From assembly GCA_020746995.1 (NCBI GenBank), contig JAGPXD010000001.1, positions 1,240,001 to 1,304,000 on the forward strand: a DNA stretch of 64,000 nt, written 5' to 3'. Source of the stretch: Plectosphaerella cucumerina (Eukaryota > Ascomycota > Sordariomycetes > Glomerellales > Plectosphaerellaceae). Below the pieces are notes generated by a model. The model ran no database searches. It was not told the DNA's origin and saw only the letters and a list, made by a program, of their open reading frames with translations. Positions 31,266 through 42,295 of this stretch are shown here, piece by piece. The first letter of the stretch is position 1. Every line of letters begins with the position of its first letter. The translations under genes were made by a program, and so were the position numbers.

Positions 31266-31988
31266 ATGGTCTCTGCAAGCTTCATCACCGCCGCGCCGCT
31301 GCTGGCTACCCTGGCATCTGCCTGCCTGCCTCCCACCACCCCTCCCGCCAACGGCACCCAGCCCCAGTATCCCTACACCATCGTCGGCAGCGACGAGCCC
31401 GCCGACCTCGCGACTACGGGCTACTTCAGCAACCACCTGAGCCTCAACGTGCACAACCTCACCCGCAGCCTCGACTTCTACAGCCGCGTCTTCGGCCTCC
31501 GCGAGATCTTCACCCTCCGCGTCTCCGAGCACTACAGCATCGCCTACATGGCCCACCAGCACGGCGGGAAGAACGGCACCGGCTACCAGACAACGGCCGA
31601 GCTCCTCCGCGAGCAGCGCAACGCCCAGGGCCTGATTGAGCTCGTCCACGTTGACGTCCCCACAAACAGCATCAGGTCCTCGTCCCAGCGCCCCAACACG
31701 TTTGGACACATTGGCATCATTGTGCCGGACATTGAGGCAACCCAGAAGAGACTTGAGACTTTCCCCGATGTCAACATTATCAAGGCCTTTGGCGAGGATG
31801 TCTCTCAGGAGGGCGCCGTGGCTAATGCCACGAGCCTGGGCCCTGAGGAGCAGGCTCAGCTGGATGAGGAGGAGATTTCACTGATCTTGGCCACGATCAG
31901 GGGGATTACCAAGCCTATTATCTTTGCCGAGGACCCGGATGGAAACTTGCTTGAGATCATGGCTCAAGAGGGCTCGGATCTGGTTTGA
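31266..31988 (+). CDS. Secreted glyoxalase I-fold protein (VOC superfamily)
   Basis: Single exon, 240 residues. The frame opens at 31107, but the ATG at 31266 follows a TATA box by 105 bp and gives a clean signal peptide, MVSASFITAAPLLATLASAC. The glyoxalase fold is shown by NHLSLNVHNLTRSLDFYSRVFGL, GLIELVHV, FGHIGIIVPDI and DPDGNLLEIM. These supply the four metal-ligand positions of glyoxalase I (His, Glu, His, Glu). Canonical enzymes convert the methylglyoxal-glutathione adduct to lactoylglutathione in the cytosol; here a signal peptide and several N-glycosylation sequons (NGT, NLT, NAT) point outside the cell. An extracellular substrate is unknown; other VOC activities (isomerase, dioxygenase-like) are possible. 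Confidence 0.85.
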   Translation: MVSASFITAAPLLATLASACLPPTTPPANGTQPQYPYTIVGSDEPADLATTGYFSNHLSLNVHNLTRSLDFYSRVFGLREIFTLRVSEHYSIAYMAHQHGGKNGTGYQTTAELLREQRNAQGLIELVHVDVPTNSIRSSSQRPNTFGHIGIIVPDIEATQKRLETFPDVNIIKAFGEDVSQEGAVANATSLGPEEQAQLDEEEISLILATIRGITKPIIFAEDPDGNLLEIMAQEGSDLV

Positions 31989-32415
31989 GGTGGTGCTCAC
32001 TGTCGCTGTGTCGCATTATCATAGAGAGTCGTGAATCTCGGAGTGCTAAGCACTTTCAGAGCAGAATAGGGATGGTTCCGATAATCTCAATTAGACAGTC
32101 CGTTCAGTGGGTTAGAGGGTGAATATCGTCGCAAATTCACAGCTTGGGTTTTGAACGGTCGATTCTGCAACGCTGAATCATGACAAGTTCAGTGGTTGAA
32201 TTCATTGCAAAGCTCGGTAACCTCTTCGAATCCGCCTGAAAGTTCTTCCCTTAAATATCCCTCACTACAAGGGGCCCGACGACGGGAATGCCCCTTCGGC
32301 AGCGAACCCTCCGGCCGTCACGTACCCCCACGTCGAAATCCTGAAATAGCAACCAGCATTTATCGTGCAATCGTGAGCCACACCAAGCTCATACTACCGC
32401 CGACGGAGAGTCTAA
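31989..32415. other. Intergenic, with inverted AAGGGGC elements
   Basis: About 430 bp. An inverted pair AAGGGGC (32269-32275) and GCCCCTT (32290-32296) embeds two stress-element-like AGGGG/CCCCT pentamers about 120-145 bp before the next ATG. No gene. Confidence 0.45.
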
Positions 32416-33599
32416 ATGACGAGCCTCATCGATCTCACTAGCAATATGGCTGAAGCCAAGAAGCTTCAGCTCTTGGTCTACCGCACCAACCCCGACGGCT
32501 GGAGGATTCCCGAGACGCCGATGGCTCTGCAAGTCGACGCTGAAACTCTGCAGCGGAACTCCCCACGGTGGTATACAACAATCTACTACGGACCACCGTT
32601 GACCGGCACAAAGCCCCTAGCCGACGGAGAAGGATTCGAGGTTGAGGTCGAGAACCCTGAGGCCTATTTCAACGTGATGGCCATGAGCCACGCCCGATGG
32701 GACCTGGTCAGAATTATGATCTCCTTGCAAGATCTCTTAGACATCACAATCATGGCAGAGAAGCAGTCCCTCTGGAACGCCATCAAGCCGCACGCCCATC
32801 TGTGGTTGGAAGGATGTGTCTTTGGAGGCTTCAGTGCGAACACGAACACGAAGAGCGTGTTCTTGAAAGACCCTCTCAAATGGCTTGTAATCTCCTGGCT
32901 CTGGGGTCTAAGGAGCATCTTCGACTTCGTCCTCGTGCCAGCAATTGAGACGGCCGACTTTAGCACCTTCAACTGGGTCCCACAGGATCATCTTGACAGC
33001 TCAGCAGGCGATTCAGTCTTCCTCGCCAGCAACGAGATTAGCAGACTTCACGCACTCAGCGGTAATTTCACGTTTTTGGCCGGGCAAAACACGAGGGAAG
33101 CTGACTTTCTGTACTAGAATACATCAAGGATCGTCGACACAGGCGGCTGGTGAGGTACTTTGACCTGGTTTCCGACTTTGGGAGGCACCTGATGAGTCCC
33201 GACGAGCCATGCGAAGGCAAACGCTACGTCGAAGACCATGACCAGAAGAAGTGCAAGAAGATGCTGCTCCGCTCTCTACAGAGCACCTGCACAGCCCTCG
33301 AAAGTATCCACGTCCATGGCGAAAATGCGGCAAACCGGTGCGTCATGTCGCTGAAGGAGATGCTCGACGAGCTGGAAGTCGTGGCAAACGGCCTCGAGTA
33401 CTTCGATGACATCTCCGAGAAGTTCTGCAACCAGCTAAAGAAGCGGGTTGCCCATGAGGTATGGGGACGGCATTACTTCTTGCAGCCAAACGCGGAGATG
33501 CGGCGCATGTTGACCGTCAGCCCGGCACTGGTCAGATTTGATCCTGCCACGTGGATTTGGATTGAAAACCGGGCGAGGCAGATGATCGAAGAGGATTGA
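32416..33599 (+). CDS. BTB-like domain protein, first of a tandem pair
   Basis: Two exons, 32416-33061 and 33118-33599 (56 bp intron), giving 375 residues. The first ~120 residues have the fungal BTB/POZ-like pattern: LQVDAETLQRNSPRWYTTIY, then EVENPEAYFNVMAMSHARWD, then the helix DLLDITIMAEKQSLWNAI. The standard hhhxDGxxF opening is weak, so this is a divergent member. The C-terminal part is helical and charged. A second possible start is MAEAKKLQLL at 32446. BTB domains mediate protein pairing and often link targets to Cullin-3 ligases; many fungal single-BTB proteins have no known role. The same-strand neighbour at 34045 has a similar plan and intron position, so the two probably arose by duplication. 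Confidence 0.7.
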
Positions 33600-34044
33600 G
33601 GATTCGAGGGCGGCAAAGTGCATCAAGGCATCAACACTGCAGGGTTGCCCGGGACAACATGCAGGATGCGCAGCAGCAGTCGAGAATTGGACATCCAATA
33701 CTCTTGCGGGCATATTCCAAGACATCCAAGCTGCCCAAATACCGAAAGTCACAAATTCGCGCCGGGCATCTCAGTTGATTGAGGTGATGCCATGTGAACC
33801 CCCGCCAGGGCAGTGCAAAGTGGGAAGGGGCAGGCACTGTGGATCCCGCATCACCAGGCAGGTGCTTGCCTGCCCGCCTGGTAGGCAGCTCCTTCCTCAG
33901 TTTGCAGGTCTTCCATTTTCACCCACCGAAAAACAAACACCACCGCGAAATCTGCCGAGATCCAATCCATCGTCAGCAAGATCTCTATATCCAACAAAAC
34001 TACGCCAAGCAGGACCTTACCGCATTGATTCCATCCGTTGACGA
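33600..34044. other. Intergenic between the two BTB-like genes
   Basis: About 445 bp, probably the 3' flank of one gene and the promoter of the other. A small inverted repeat, CAGGCA (33855) and TGCCTG (33867), is present. No gene. Confidence 0.45.
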
Positions 34045-35204
34045 ATGTCTATCTACACAGTCAGCCCTTCCCCGGTGTCAGCTTCACGATCCAACATGCC
34101 CGCAACGAGATGTCATGGCGAAGAGGTCAACAACTACGAGAAGATGGCTAAGCACCCCGACCTTGTCATCATCGCAGGGTCAGGTCGTCCTTCCAACAAG
34201 GCCGGGTTTCTCGTCAGCGCCAAGACACTCTGTCAGGCCTCGCATATTTTGCGAGCCCTGGTTCATCGATGTCGGGCTCGTCGATCACCTGCGAGAAGGA
34301 CCATTCTTCGGCTTCCGAATGACGAGCCACGTTCTTTTCGCATCATTCTCGGTATTCTCCACAACAGGAGCGAAGCCGTCCCACTCGAACCTTCCATCAC
34401 CGATCTGTACTACATTCTGCTGAGCGTTGCCAAGTACAATCTCAGCAAGATAATCCGACCCTGGGCTCCATACTGGCTGACTTGCGCGCGAAATGCCGAC
34501 CCTTCTGAGAACGCCGTGCTACTCTTCATCGCGTGGCAGCTTGGGGACGCGAACCTCGTCCTCTCCCAGATCAATCATTGGATCAAGCATGCAATCGACA
34601 CAAAGGATGGCCTGGCCACACGTCACGGCCAACCGTTCAGCCGACGGCCCGTCGTCGCCGAGATGGATGCCTGTCGTGAGTCGCCGCATGACAGATCCCC
34701 CGGGCTGCAACCCTAGGCATCACTGACGCGCGTGTTTCAACAGGACGCATTGTCAGAGTACGACGCTACCTCGTCGAACGAGCGCTCAACCTGTGGCACA
34801 CCACGATCAACGGCCTAAAGCACGACTATGATACTGAGGCGGACAACTATCCATTCCCCGTGGTCGCAGATCTGAAGGTTGACCAACCCTGCACAGCCTT
34901 CGTCTTGGGCTGCCTGGTACAGCACGAGTGGAAGACAATCGGAGACACCCTGCCGACGGACCATCGAGACTATTCTGGCCAAGTCTACCTTCTTGCAAAG
35001 CTGATCACTGGAGCGCAAGACGGTGGTTCTCACTTCTGCACACGACCGATGGATGTCCACCATCACTGCCGCTATTTTCGGCTGGTGGCGAGGATGAAGC
35101 GCGAGTATGCAAGGGTAGTGGGGGAAGCTATGGGTGGACTGTCGCGAGAGTGGGAAATGGAGCTCGCGCACAAGGCGAAGCTGACGGGGAGCATGATGCG
35201 TTGA
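34045..35204 (+). CDS. BTB/POZ-like domain protein, second of a tandem pair
   Basis: Two exons, 34045-34675 and 34744-35204 (68 bp intron), giving 363 residues. The BTB-like region runs from HPDLVIIAGSG through FLVSAKTLCQASHILRAL, then RTILRLPNDEPRSFRIILG, to the helical ITDLYYILLSVAKYNLSKI. This order (strand, helix, strand, helix) is that of fungal BTB proteins. The C-terminal half is helical, ending in a basic, coiled-coil-prone tail. A later in-frame start at 34099 (MPATRCHG) is possible. The intron follows the BTB-plus-helical unit as in the upstream neighbour. No partner or function can be read from the sequence. Confidence 0.75.
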
Positions 35205-36424
35205 TAATATCGATACCAAGGCAGGAGGGATTTGGACATCGGGGACGACGCTGGGCGTCGGAACCAGACTTTGTCCGACAGACATGATTGAGTGGAGTTT
35301 GCGGTTCTATGATTGAGAGTTAATACATGTCTGGGGTCGTCCAGTCCTTAACTTCCGGATAGAACGGAACGATGGATGTGTGTGAAGCTTCTGGCCAAGC
35401 AAGACCAGCGCATGCGATGAGGTGAGGAAGAGATGAACGCAGATCCAATGCGACCCAAGACTGGACGAGATGGTCGAGAGGACGCGGGGTGGATGACTAA
35501 CGCAGGTTGGAGGTGCGGCCTATCGAGATAAGCGACCGTTGACCACTCCACCAATCAAACCCAGCACTCGGACCCGCCCACGTCAAACGCACCTCAGACT
35601 CGGAAGTGTCTGATCTCCGCCTCAACCACAACTCCCCTTCGTCACCCCGTATGCGCCTCGCAACGTCAGCCGCCGCCATAACCGCGAAGCGACGCCCAAA
35701 ATACGCCGTCACCCTCGTGCCATGCGCCGCACCCTTGGCGCCCCCGTCACGATCAAACGCCCTCGCTCGGCCCCGACAGGCCCCCTCCCGTCTGAAGTCG
35801 CGCCGCCGGGTCCAGCCCTGGGGGTCACCACGCCGCCACCTGCCATGACGCTTCGTTTCGACATCGCCCCCTGAGCCTCACCTGCCATCCCATCGCCCGC
35901 TGATCGGATCCGTGACACTTGCTTCTTTCGTCCGCCGCCCGCGATGCGAGAGCCGCAAACCCGCGCTGCGCCGTCTCAGGTCGCACCCGTTGCCGGCGAT
36001 CCGACATTGCGCAGGGTCCCCTCGACGGCCAGCCACCCCGTGTTCGTCTAGTCTGATGTGACGCTCGGCTCGCAATCGATGCCTTGCAAGGCTCGTTGAA
36101 GATCCTTCGGCGGACGGATGAGACGAGGACGGGACGGCCGTGACGATGGCTTCCAAGCGTATAAAGGCACCGCCGTCCGCTCGTCCTCCATCATTGCCCT
36201 CTCCTTCTTCATTCGCTGTCATTCATCAACTCGTCTGTCTCTTCTTTCCGCTTTTTACCTTCTTTTCTTCATCCCGAGTTCTGTGAACTCTTCCATTCCT
36301 TGCCTTCCCCGGAAGCTTGTCTTACTATTTACAATCTTTGCTCCTCGCCCTGGACGGCATTCACTTCTTACAAACAGACGCCTATTACTCTCCCTGACGC
36401 AACGACTCAACCTCCTTTTTCATC
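35205..36424. other. Intergenic, promoter and leader of Ala/Gly-rich secreted protein gene
   Basis: About 1.2 kb. Contains a TATA element at 36160 and then a long pyrimidine-rich leader to the ATG. No supported gene in the left part. Confidence 0.5.
36160..36166 (+). promoter_or_regulatory. TATA box of Ala/Gly-rich secreted protein gene
   Basis: TATAAAG about 265 bp before the ATG, implying a 5' leader of more than 200 nt rich in C and T, as in highly expressed fungal genes. Confidence 0.5.
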
Positions 36425-37918
36425 ATGAAGTTCGAGTCTCTCGCCGCCGCCGCCCTTGTGGGCATGGCCTCCGCTCACCACGGCCACTCCCACTCCCGCC
36501 GTGGCGCAGTCTTCAAGCGCCAGGTTCCCCAGGAACACTCTCACGAGATCTACCTGACCACCGTCAAGGAGTTCCTCAACCTCGACAACCCCAAGGGCAT
36601 CCAGGACCCCGTCTTCGGTCTCCTCGGTAATGCTGCTGCCGCCGCTGGAGCCGGCCAGGTCACCAACCTCGACTGCCTCAAGCAGGAGACGGCCGACCAG
36701 GCCTTCACCAACGCCAAGGCTGCTGGCGACATCCGCGGCATGTCCGCCGCCCTCGTCTTCCAGGCTCTCGAGCGCAACACCCAGGGCGTCGGCACTGCCA
36801 GCGCCCCCTGCACTGACGCCCCCGTCAACCCCGAAATCGCTGCCTTCCCCCAGCACCAGGATGCCGCCGGCGAGGGCGCCCAGGCCATCAACAAGGGCAT
36901 CACTCTCGAGCTCGCCAAGCAGCTCGCCCTGATCGGCGGTGACCCTCTCCTCGCCCTCGACAGCGGCACTTTCAACCCCGGCGACGTCAACGACCCCACC
37001 GGCGCCGGCAACACCTGCGACGACATTGACGACCCCGTCGGCTGCATCTTCACCCAGCGCCTGCTCTTCCTCGACGCCACCCCTGATGAGATCGCCTCGG
37101 CTGTTCAGGGCATCACCCCAACCTTCACCGGCACTGGTGTTCTCCAGGCCACGCACGTCGACTTTGCGGGCCTGAACGTCGCGCAGGTCGACACCCCCGT
37201 CGCTCCCACACCTGTTGCAGGCGGTGCCGCGGGTGGTGCTGCGGGTGGCGCTGCCGGCAACGGTACCGACAACGCTGCTGGCAACGCAGGCGGCAATGCT
37301 GGCTCGGGCAAGGCATGCAACGCTGGCAACGGCGGTAACGCCGGAAACGGCACTGCCGTTGTTCAGCCTCCTGCCGCCTCTGCCTCTGCCGCCCCCGTTG
37401 CCTCTGCTGCCCCCGCCGCCGGCAACAACGCCGGAGCTGGCGCCGGAGCCGCCGCTACCGACTTCGGCTCCTGCTCCGACCCCTCCATCATCTTCGCCGC
37501 CGGCCTCGACGGCCGCAAGGAGTCGGCCTTTGCCCCCAACAACAAGGCCGACTTCAACCACGGCTCCGCCCAGCGCATCGGCATCATCGCCACCTTCATC
37601 TGCGACCGCATGCGCGACCAGTGCAAGGCCCCCGAGGCCACACAGCAGCAGTGCGATGCCGCTGCCACCGCCGCCGCCGCCGCCACGCAGGACCAGACTG
37701 CCGCTGATACCTTCAACAACCTTCTCATTGGCGGCGCTGCTGCTGGCGGCGCCGCTGCGGGAGGTGCCGCTGCGGGAGGTGCTGCCGCTGGTGGAGCGGC
37801 TGCTGGTGGAAACGCGGGAGCCGGCAACGGCAACGCTGCTTGTGCTGCGCGCCGCCGTATGCGCCGTCGTATGGCTAAGCGTCGCCTTTCTGCGCCTGAC
37901 GGCCCTCTGAGGGTTTAG
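36425..37918 (+). CDS. Secreted Ala/Gly-rich cell-wall-type protein
   Basis: Single exon, 497 residues. Signal peptide MKFESLAAAALVGMASA is followed by a His-rich patch (HHGHSHS) and a dibasic KR that fits Kex2-type cleavage. A conserved folded part (about 40-260) begins EIYLTTVKEFLNLDNPKGIQ and has a few cysteines. Then come Ala/Gly/Asn-rich linkers, a second conserved block (DFGSCSDPSIIFAAGLDGRKE, RIGIIATFICDRMRDQC), five exact GGAAA repeats and a strongly basic tail (ARRRMRRRMAKRR). Very strong codon bias and the long leader suggest high expression. The composition fits a wall-associated or matrix protein, but I recognise no enzyme motif and no clear GPI signal. Members of this family sometimes carry misleading database names; I assign no function. 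Confidence 0.8.
   Translation: MKFESLAAAALVGMASAHHGHSHSRRGAVFKRQVPQEHSHEIYLTTVKEFLNLDNPKGIQDPVFGLLGNAAAAAGAGQVTNLDCLKQETADQAFTNAKAAGDIRGMSAALVFQALERNTQGVGTASAPCTDAPVNPEIAAFPQHQDAAGEGAQAINKGITLELAKQLALIGGDPLLALDSGTFNPGDVNDPTGAGNTCDDIDDPVGCIFTQRLLFLDATPDEIASAVQGITPTFTGTGVLQATHVDFAGLNVAQVDTPVAPTPVAGGAAGGAAGGAAGNGTDNAAGNAGGNAGSGKACNAGNGGNAGNGTAVVQPPAASASAAPVASAAPAAGNNAGAGAGAAATDFGSCSDPSIIFAAGLDGRKESAFAPNNKADFNHGSAQRIGIIATFICDRMRDQCKAPEATQQQCDAAATAAAAATQDQTAADTFNNLLIGGAAAGGAAAGGAAAGGAAAGGAAAGGNAGAGNGNAACAARRRMRRRMAKRRLSAPDGPLRV
37730..37804 (+). repeat. 15 bp tandem repeat encoding GGAAA
   Basis: Five consecutive units of Gly-Gly-Ala-Ala-Ala inside the secreted protein gene, with synonymous differences between units. 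Confidence 0.85.
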
Positions 37919-38185
37919 ATGGTGGCGGTGATGCTTTTTTTCGTTTGTAAGCTTGGGCAGGAAGGATGCTTGGCGCTGGTTGGAGGGTAACTCGGTACTA
38001 CTAGGGTTAAATGCCTAAATACTTGATTCCATGATGAAACTCGGACGTTCTGGGAGACTTGTGTTATGTTTAGGCTTGCTGTTTCGTGGTGAATGCCTCT
38101 ATCTACTGTTCAAGCAGATACGGGGAGTCTTATTGCGTACCTGTCTACATGTGCTCTTCAAGTAGCCCATTGCTGACTCTGAGCC

Positions 38186-40925
38186 CTATCCTTCGATTAC
38201 ACTGGATGAGGCATTGCCTTCGTCCTCTACGCTCTCAGACACATCCTCGGTGTCGTAACCGCCCTCGTTTTCAGACGCTGTTTCCCAGCACGTTGAAGCG
38301 TCGCCATCGGATTTGAACCAGCTGTCGACATCCTCCTTCACGTAATGGAGGTCTTCATAGTGTGAATCTTGCCTCATCAACCATCTTTCTCGAGCCACCC
38401 ACTCAGTCATGCGCCTGTGGACTCCATTTTCTTCCAGTACTGTTTTCTTGTCGAGGAAAAGACCATCTTTCCAGTTGGTCTCTCGGACGGCTAGAATGAG
38501 GTTGACCATGTCAACAGCCCACCACTTTGGAACATGCCCCCAAAGTGAGGGCGCTCCGACTCGCAAGACCAGCCAGTCGACCGCTGAATGGCCATCTTGG
38601 CTCGGTGCGTCAGGGTCGGTGCTGGGGAATCGATCTAGCGGGAGTAAGCTTGGACTTTGTACTGCAGGGCCGATGCCAGTGATTGATCGGAGCCAGTTGT
38701 TTCCATAGAGATCCGTTGCAGAAGCGTTGGCTCCCGCTTTCAAGAAAATAGAGGCCATCTTGAATGATCCAGAGGCAAGAGCTTTCAGAAGAGGTGTCCG
38801 GCCTTGTGTGTTGGAAGCTTCTAGATCCGCACCATTATCTAGAAGGAGGGTCACAAGCTTCTCGATTGCTGCATTCGAGCCAAGGTCGCCTATGTAATGC
38901 AATGGCTCATAACGATTTTTCGTTTGGGCTCTGGGGTTTGCGCCGTGGAGCAGGAGAAGCTTCAGCGTACTCATGACTTCTTCTAGATCCGGATTGCCCC
39001 TGACTGCATAATGAAGAGCAGTCATCCCAGCCCTTGTCATCAAATGAGGTGACGCACCTGCTTCTAGGAGCAGCCTAGCACACTCGTGTGACTCGGAAAG
39101 TGGCTGTCGACAAGCCTGAAGAAGAGGTGTACTGCAGTCATGGCTTGCTTGCAGGTCAATCTGGGCACCGGCTTCGATGAGTGTCTGGACGCCTTTCGGA
39201 TTTCTTCTCATAGCAGCCCAGTGAAGTGGTGCAAAGCCCAGCTCATCGACGGTGTTGATGTGTTTTGGCTCTGCTTGAATGCATTCTTCCAGTGATAGTG
39301 ATGTTTGGCCTCGAAAAGATCGGTGAATCAGTGTGAGTGGCGTCATCCGATCCTCTTTTAGCTTGATGGCTGAGATCTGTCGCAACGTGGTTTGCACATA
39401 GGATGGTGTCGAGTCTATTAAGCCTTGGAGCTCGTATTGTCGGGCCCAGTGCACTGCGGACCTTTGATCGCATGAGGTTCTTAGTATATGTCTTCTACGT
39501 GGTATACCATCAGCATGCAAACGGGTATGACAACTCGACTCACCTTCCAGTCATGTCAACAAATGTGGGATCGAAACCATGTTGCAGATAGACCTCAATG
39601 CGGCCCCAGTGCCCGCCCATCATAGACAACTATCAATAATGTCAGTGAAAGAGCGAGAGAAAAGCTTTCAACCCGAGATATTGACGATACCGTCAGAGCC
39701 GTCTGGCCAAATTGAGCGAGAATGTCTGTCGGTCGCAAGTTGCCCTGGCGCAACTCGGCTATGACACTCGCGGAATGCACTTCATTTGAGCCTAGCCAGA
39801 AAAAGTCGTCCAGTGACCTCGGTATTTTGAGGAAGATGGATACGCCGGTGTCTCTCAGGGAGTCCCAAGATATTGATAACTGGAGCGCACGATCAACAGC
39901 CCAACGAGGGAAGCAGTAGTGTAGTCGAAACGACGATCCGGACGAAGCCTTGCAGAGTGGGACGTTGCAGTGGCCTATGCCCAGGAGCGGGAGGCTCCTG
40001 TACTTTATCATGAGCATGCCGAGAGCGTCCTTTATCCATGCAGGTGACCAGACTTGTGATGTGACGTGACATTGGCATCGGCAGTTGGGTGGGCATGTCG
40101 GCCTCAGTGTAGAAGTGATGGTGACTGTTGGCGCTGAGTTTGCGTCCGGCACATCAGCTTCGTTGGATGGGATGGAATTATCGTGATGCTCGTGAACGGC
40201 GAGCCTGGAGAGGCACTGTCCAGGCTCGGTGTCAAACGAGAACGAGGACTCGCTCCCGGGGTCGTTATTTGGAATAGGTGGCGGCCCGTTCTCTGACTGA
40301 TTGACGGGGCTTATAGGTCGATTGCCTTCTAGCAAGAGGCTCTCATGGCGGTTAAGTTGCGACGAAAGAGCTCCAAATGACACTTCCATGAAGCTTTGTA
40401 CGTTGAGAACCATTGCTGTTTGCCGGATTCTGTGACATGTCAGGTACATCCGGGAGTCTCTGCATGGTTGACAGTCAAAGCCTACCCTTGAGACATGTTG
40501 ATGGCCGTCAGGCAGCTTGACATTTCAATGCTCAACTCCCTTGCCCGATCGCGCAGTTTGACCAGCTGGGCTTGCTCCTTCTGCCACTTGAGCCTGCGAA
40601 TTCGGTGGCGGCCCTCGGCATCGATGCCCTTGCTCGAGGCAATGAAGCCGGCGACCGACTCGTCGAGATCCTCGCCAATCTTGGACAGGTCACCCTGCAG
40701 GCTTCTGATGAGTTCGATGTCCAGGTGGGAGACATCAGAACCTTCGTCCACGAGAGACTGCAGGGCCCTTCGAAGCAGCTCGGCCTGTGCGTTGAACCGC
40801 GAGAGCTGATTGAGCAGGTCCATGAACTCGGCGGACGCTTGCTGCATCGTCCTGAGCTTTTTGATGCCGACGCTGATGACGCCGACCGCCTGGGCGAAGG
40901 CGATCGCGCTGGCGGCGACTTCCAT
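38186..40925 (-). CDS. STAND-type N-terminal domain plus ankyrin-repeat protein
   Basis: Four exons: 40486-40925, 39691-40429, 39544-39629 and 38186-39479, giving 852 residues. The N terminus (MEVAASAIAFAQAVGVISVG...LRRALQSL) matches the helical Helo-like domain found at the start of fungal STAND/NLR-like proteins. The middle has a Cys/His motif CPPNCRCQCH followed by a conserved region (SLPLLGIGHCNVPLC), common in fungal ankyrin proteins. The last third holds ankyrin repeats (GFAPLHWAAMRRNPKGVQTLIEAG, MTALHYAVRG, GRTPLLKALASGSF) and an acidic tail. No NACHT or NB-ARC motif is present between them. In full NLR-like proteins the first domain is the effector and repeats are the sensor; here a signalling or decoy role is inferred only. 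Confidence 0.82.
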
Positions 40926-42295
40926 TTCGTCTGTGGTCTGGCGATGATGTTTCTCAGACGACGGCTTCGAAAATGAAGCGGGGAAGACAGGACATCACCC
41001 AGGATCGCGAGATCAGGCTCTGGGGCGGAGTCGCCTGGTGGCGACCCCTGCTCGTGCGTGCCAGGTCATCGCCCGGGGGGCGGAGCAGCCAATGATTCTC
41101 CCTCCAACCATCATGGGTTGATGCGGTAGGGCTGATTTGGTTCAGGTCGGGCGCGTCGGTTGCCTCCAGCCTGCGGCTTCACTGATCAAGTTTGATGTGC
41201 AAAACAGCGGCGATTGAACGGGTTGTCGTTGCCAGGCTTTCATCGGATCCTTGCTTGCGCCTATGGAACAGCAGTGCTGTCGCAGAGAATAATCAAGGTC
41301 ACGGCAGCTGAGGTCGATCAATCTTGACAGGCTGCAAATAGATAGCCGTTCTCAACAAGCCCACGTCGAGACGCCGTTGGCTTCACCGTTGCACCGCCAC
41401 GTGCGACAAGCTGTTTTGAAATAAGGGGTTTCAAGATCGACGATCGTGGAGAATCTGGGAATTGGTACCGAGGATTGATTGATGCCAAAACGCACGAGTA
41501 ATGCTTCCGAGGAGGTTCTCCTTTTGTCATGGTAGCCGCGGGGCCCGTGGAGCACCGACTCATTACTCCGAGAAGCCAGCGGGCCCTCTATTTTCCAGCT
41601 TGGAAGAACCGATTGGAAATCCGGCCAGGCTGCCAGCAGATCACCACAGGAAATTCCACCCCGGGAGGGTCCAGCCCCATGCTGCCGGAAGCCGCCCAGC
41701 CGCCCCGAGAGTCTCGCCAGGCCGACCGGCAGCCGGCAGGGCCTGATTGGTGCACAGACGAACCTCCATCCTCGTTTGTTGGTGGTGTCTTCGCCCGACA
41801 AGGCTTGGTGGAAATGTCGCGACGACGCCCGGACAAGGGGCGGCAGGGGGCGGAGCTCCCAAGTGGCGGGCCTCACGTGCCTCGTTGCCTGCCCGAGACG
41901 GACATAATGGGGAGGACCCATTTTCCTGGGAAGATGTTCAGGGGCCAAGAGGGGCCGCTGTTGGCATGTCTCTAGCCTTCTGATCCAGTTACATCGCGTG
42001 CCACGCCCGCTAAGACCACAGAAGGCAACGTGCGCTCATCGGAGCGGCCCCGAGATGCGTGCTGCCACGGCTGCGGGTAGACAGCCAAGCCCCTTGTCCA
42101 TGCTTGATCCCCCCCTTGGAAATCCCTGTCAGGGGATGGGTAATGGGGCAGCTGGCTTGGCGGCCACTCTTATTTACAGTACAAGTACAAGAATGAAGCA
42201 GAGGACCAAAGTTCCGTTCCTCTCCCCCGCTTTCTGTCAGCCGAGCTTTTGAGTTTCTCCCAAGAGTGACAGTCGGCCGCTACTCTGCTGCCTGG
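40926..42295. other. Intergenic, divergent promoter region
   Basis: About 1.4 kb between divergent genes. Several short open frames overlap here on both strands with Pro/Arg-rich content typical of chance frames. No supported gene. Confidence 0.5.

Noticed and set aside
36407..37561. 384-codon open frame antisense to the Ala/Gly-rich protein
   Set aside because: Gly/Ala/Val-rich mirror of the sense repeats; no start context or domain.
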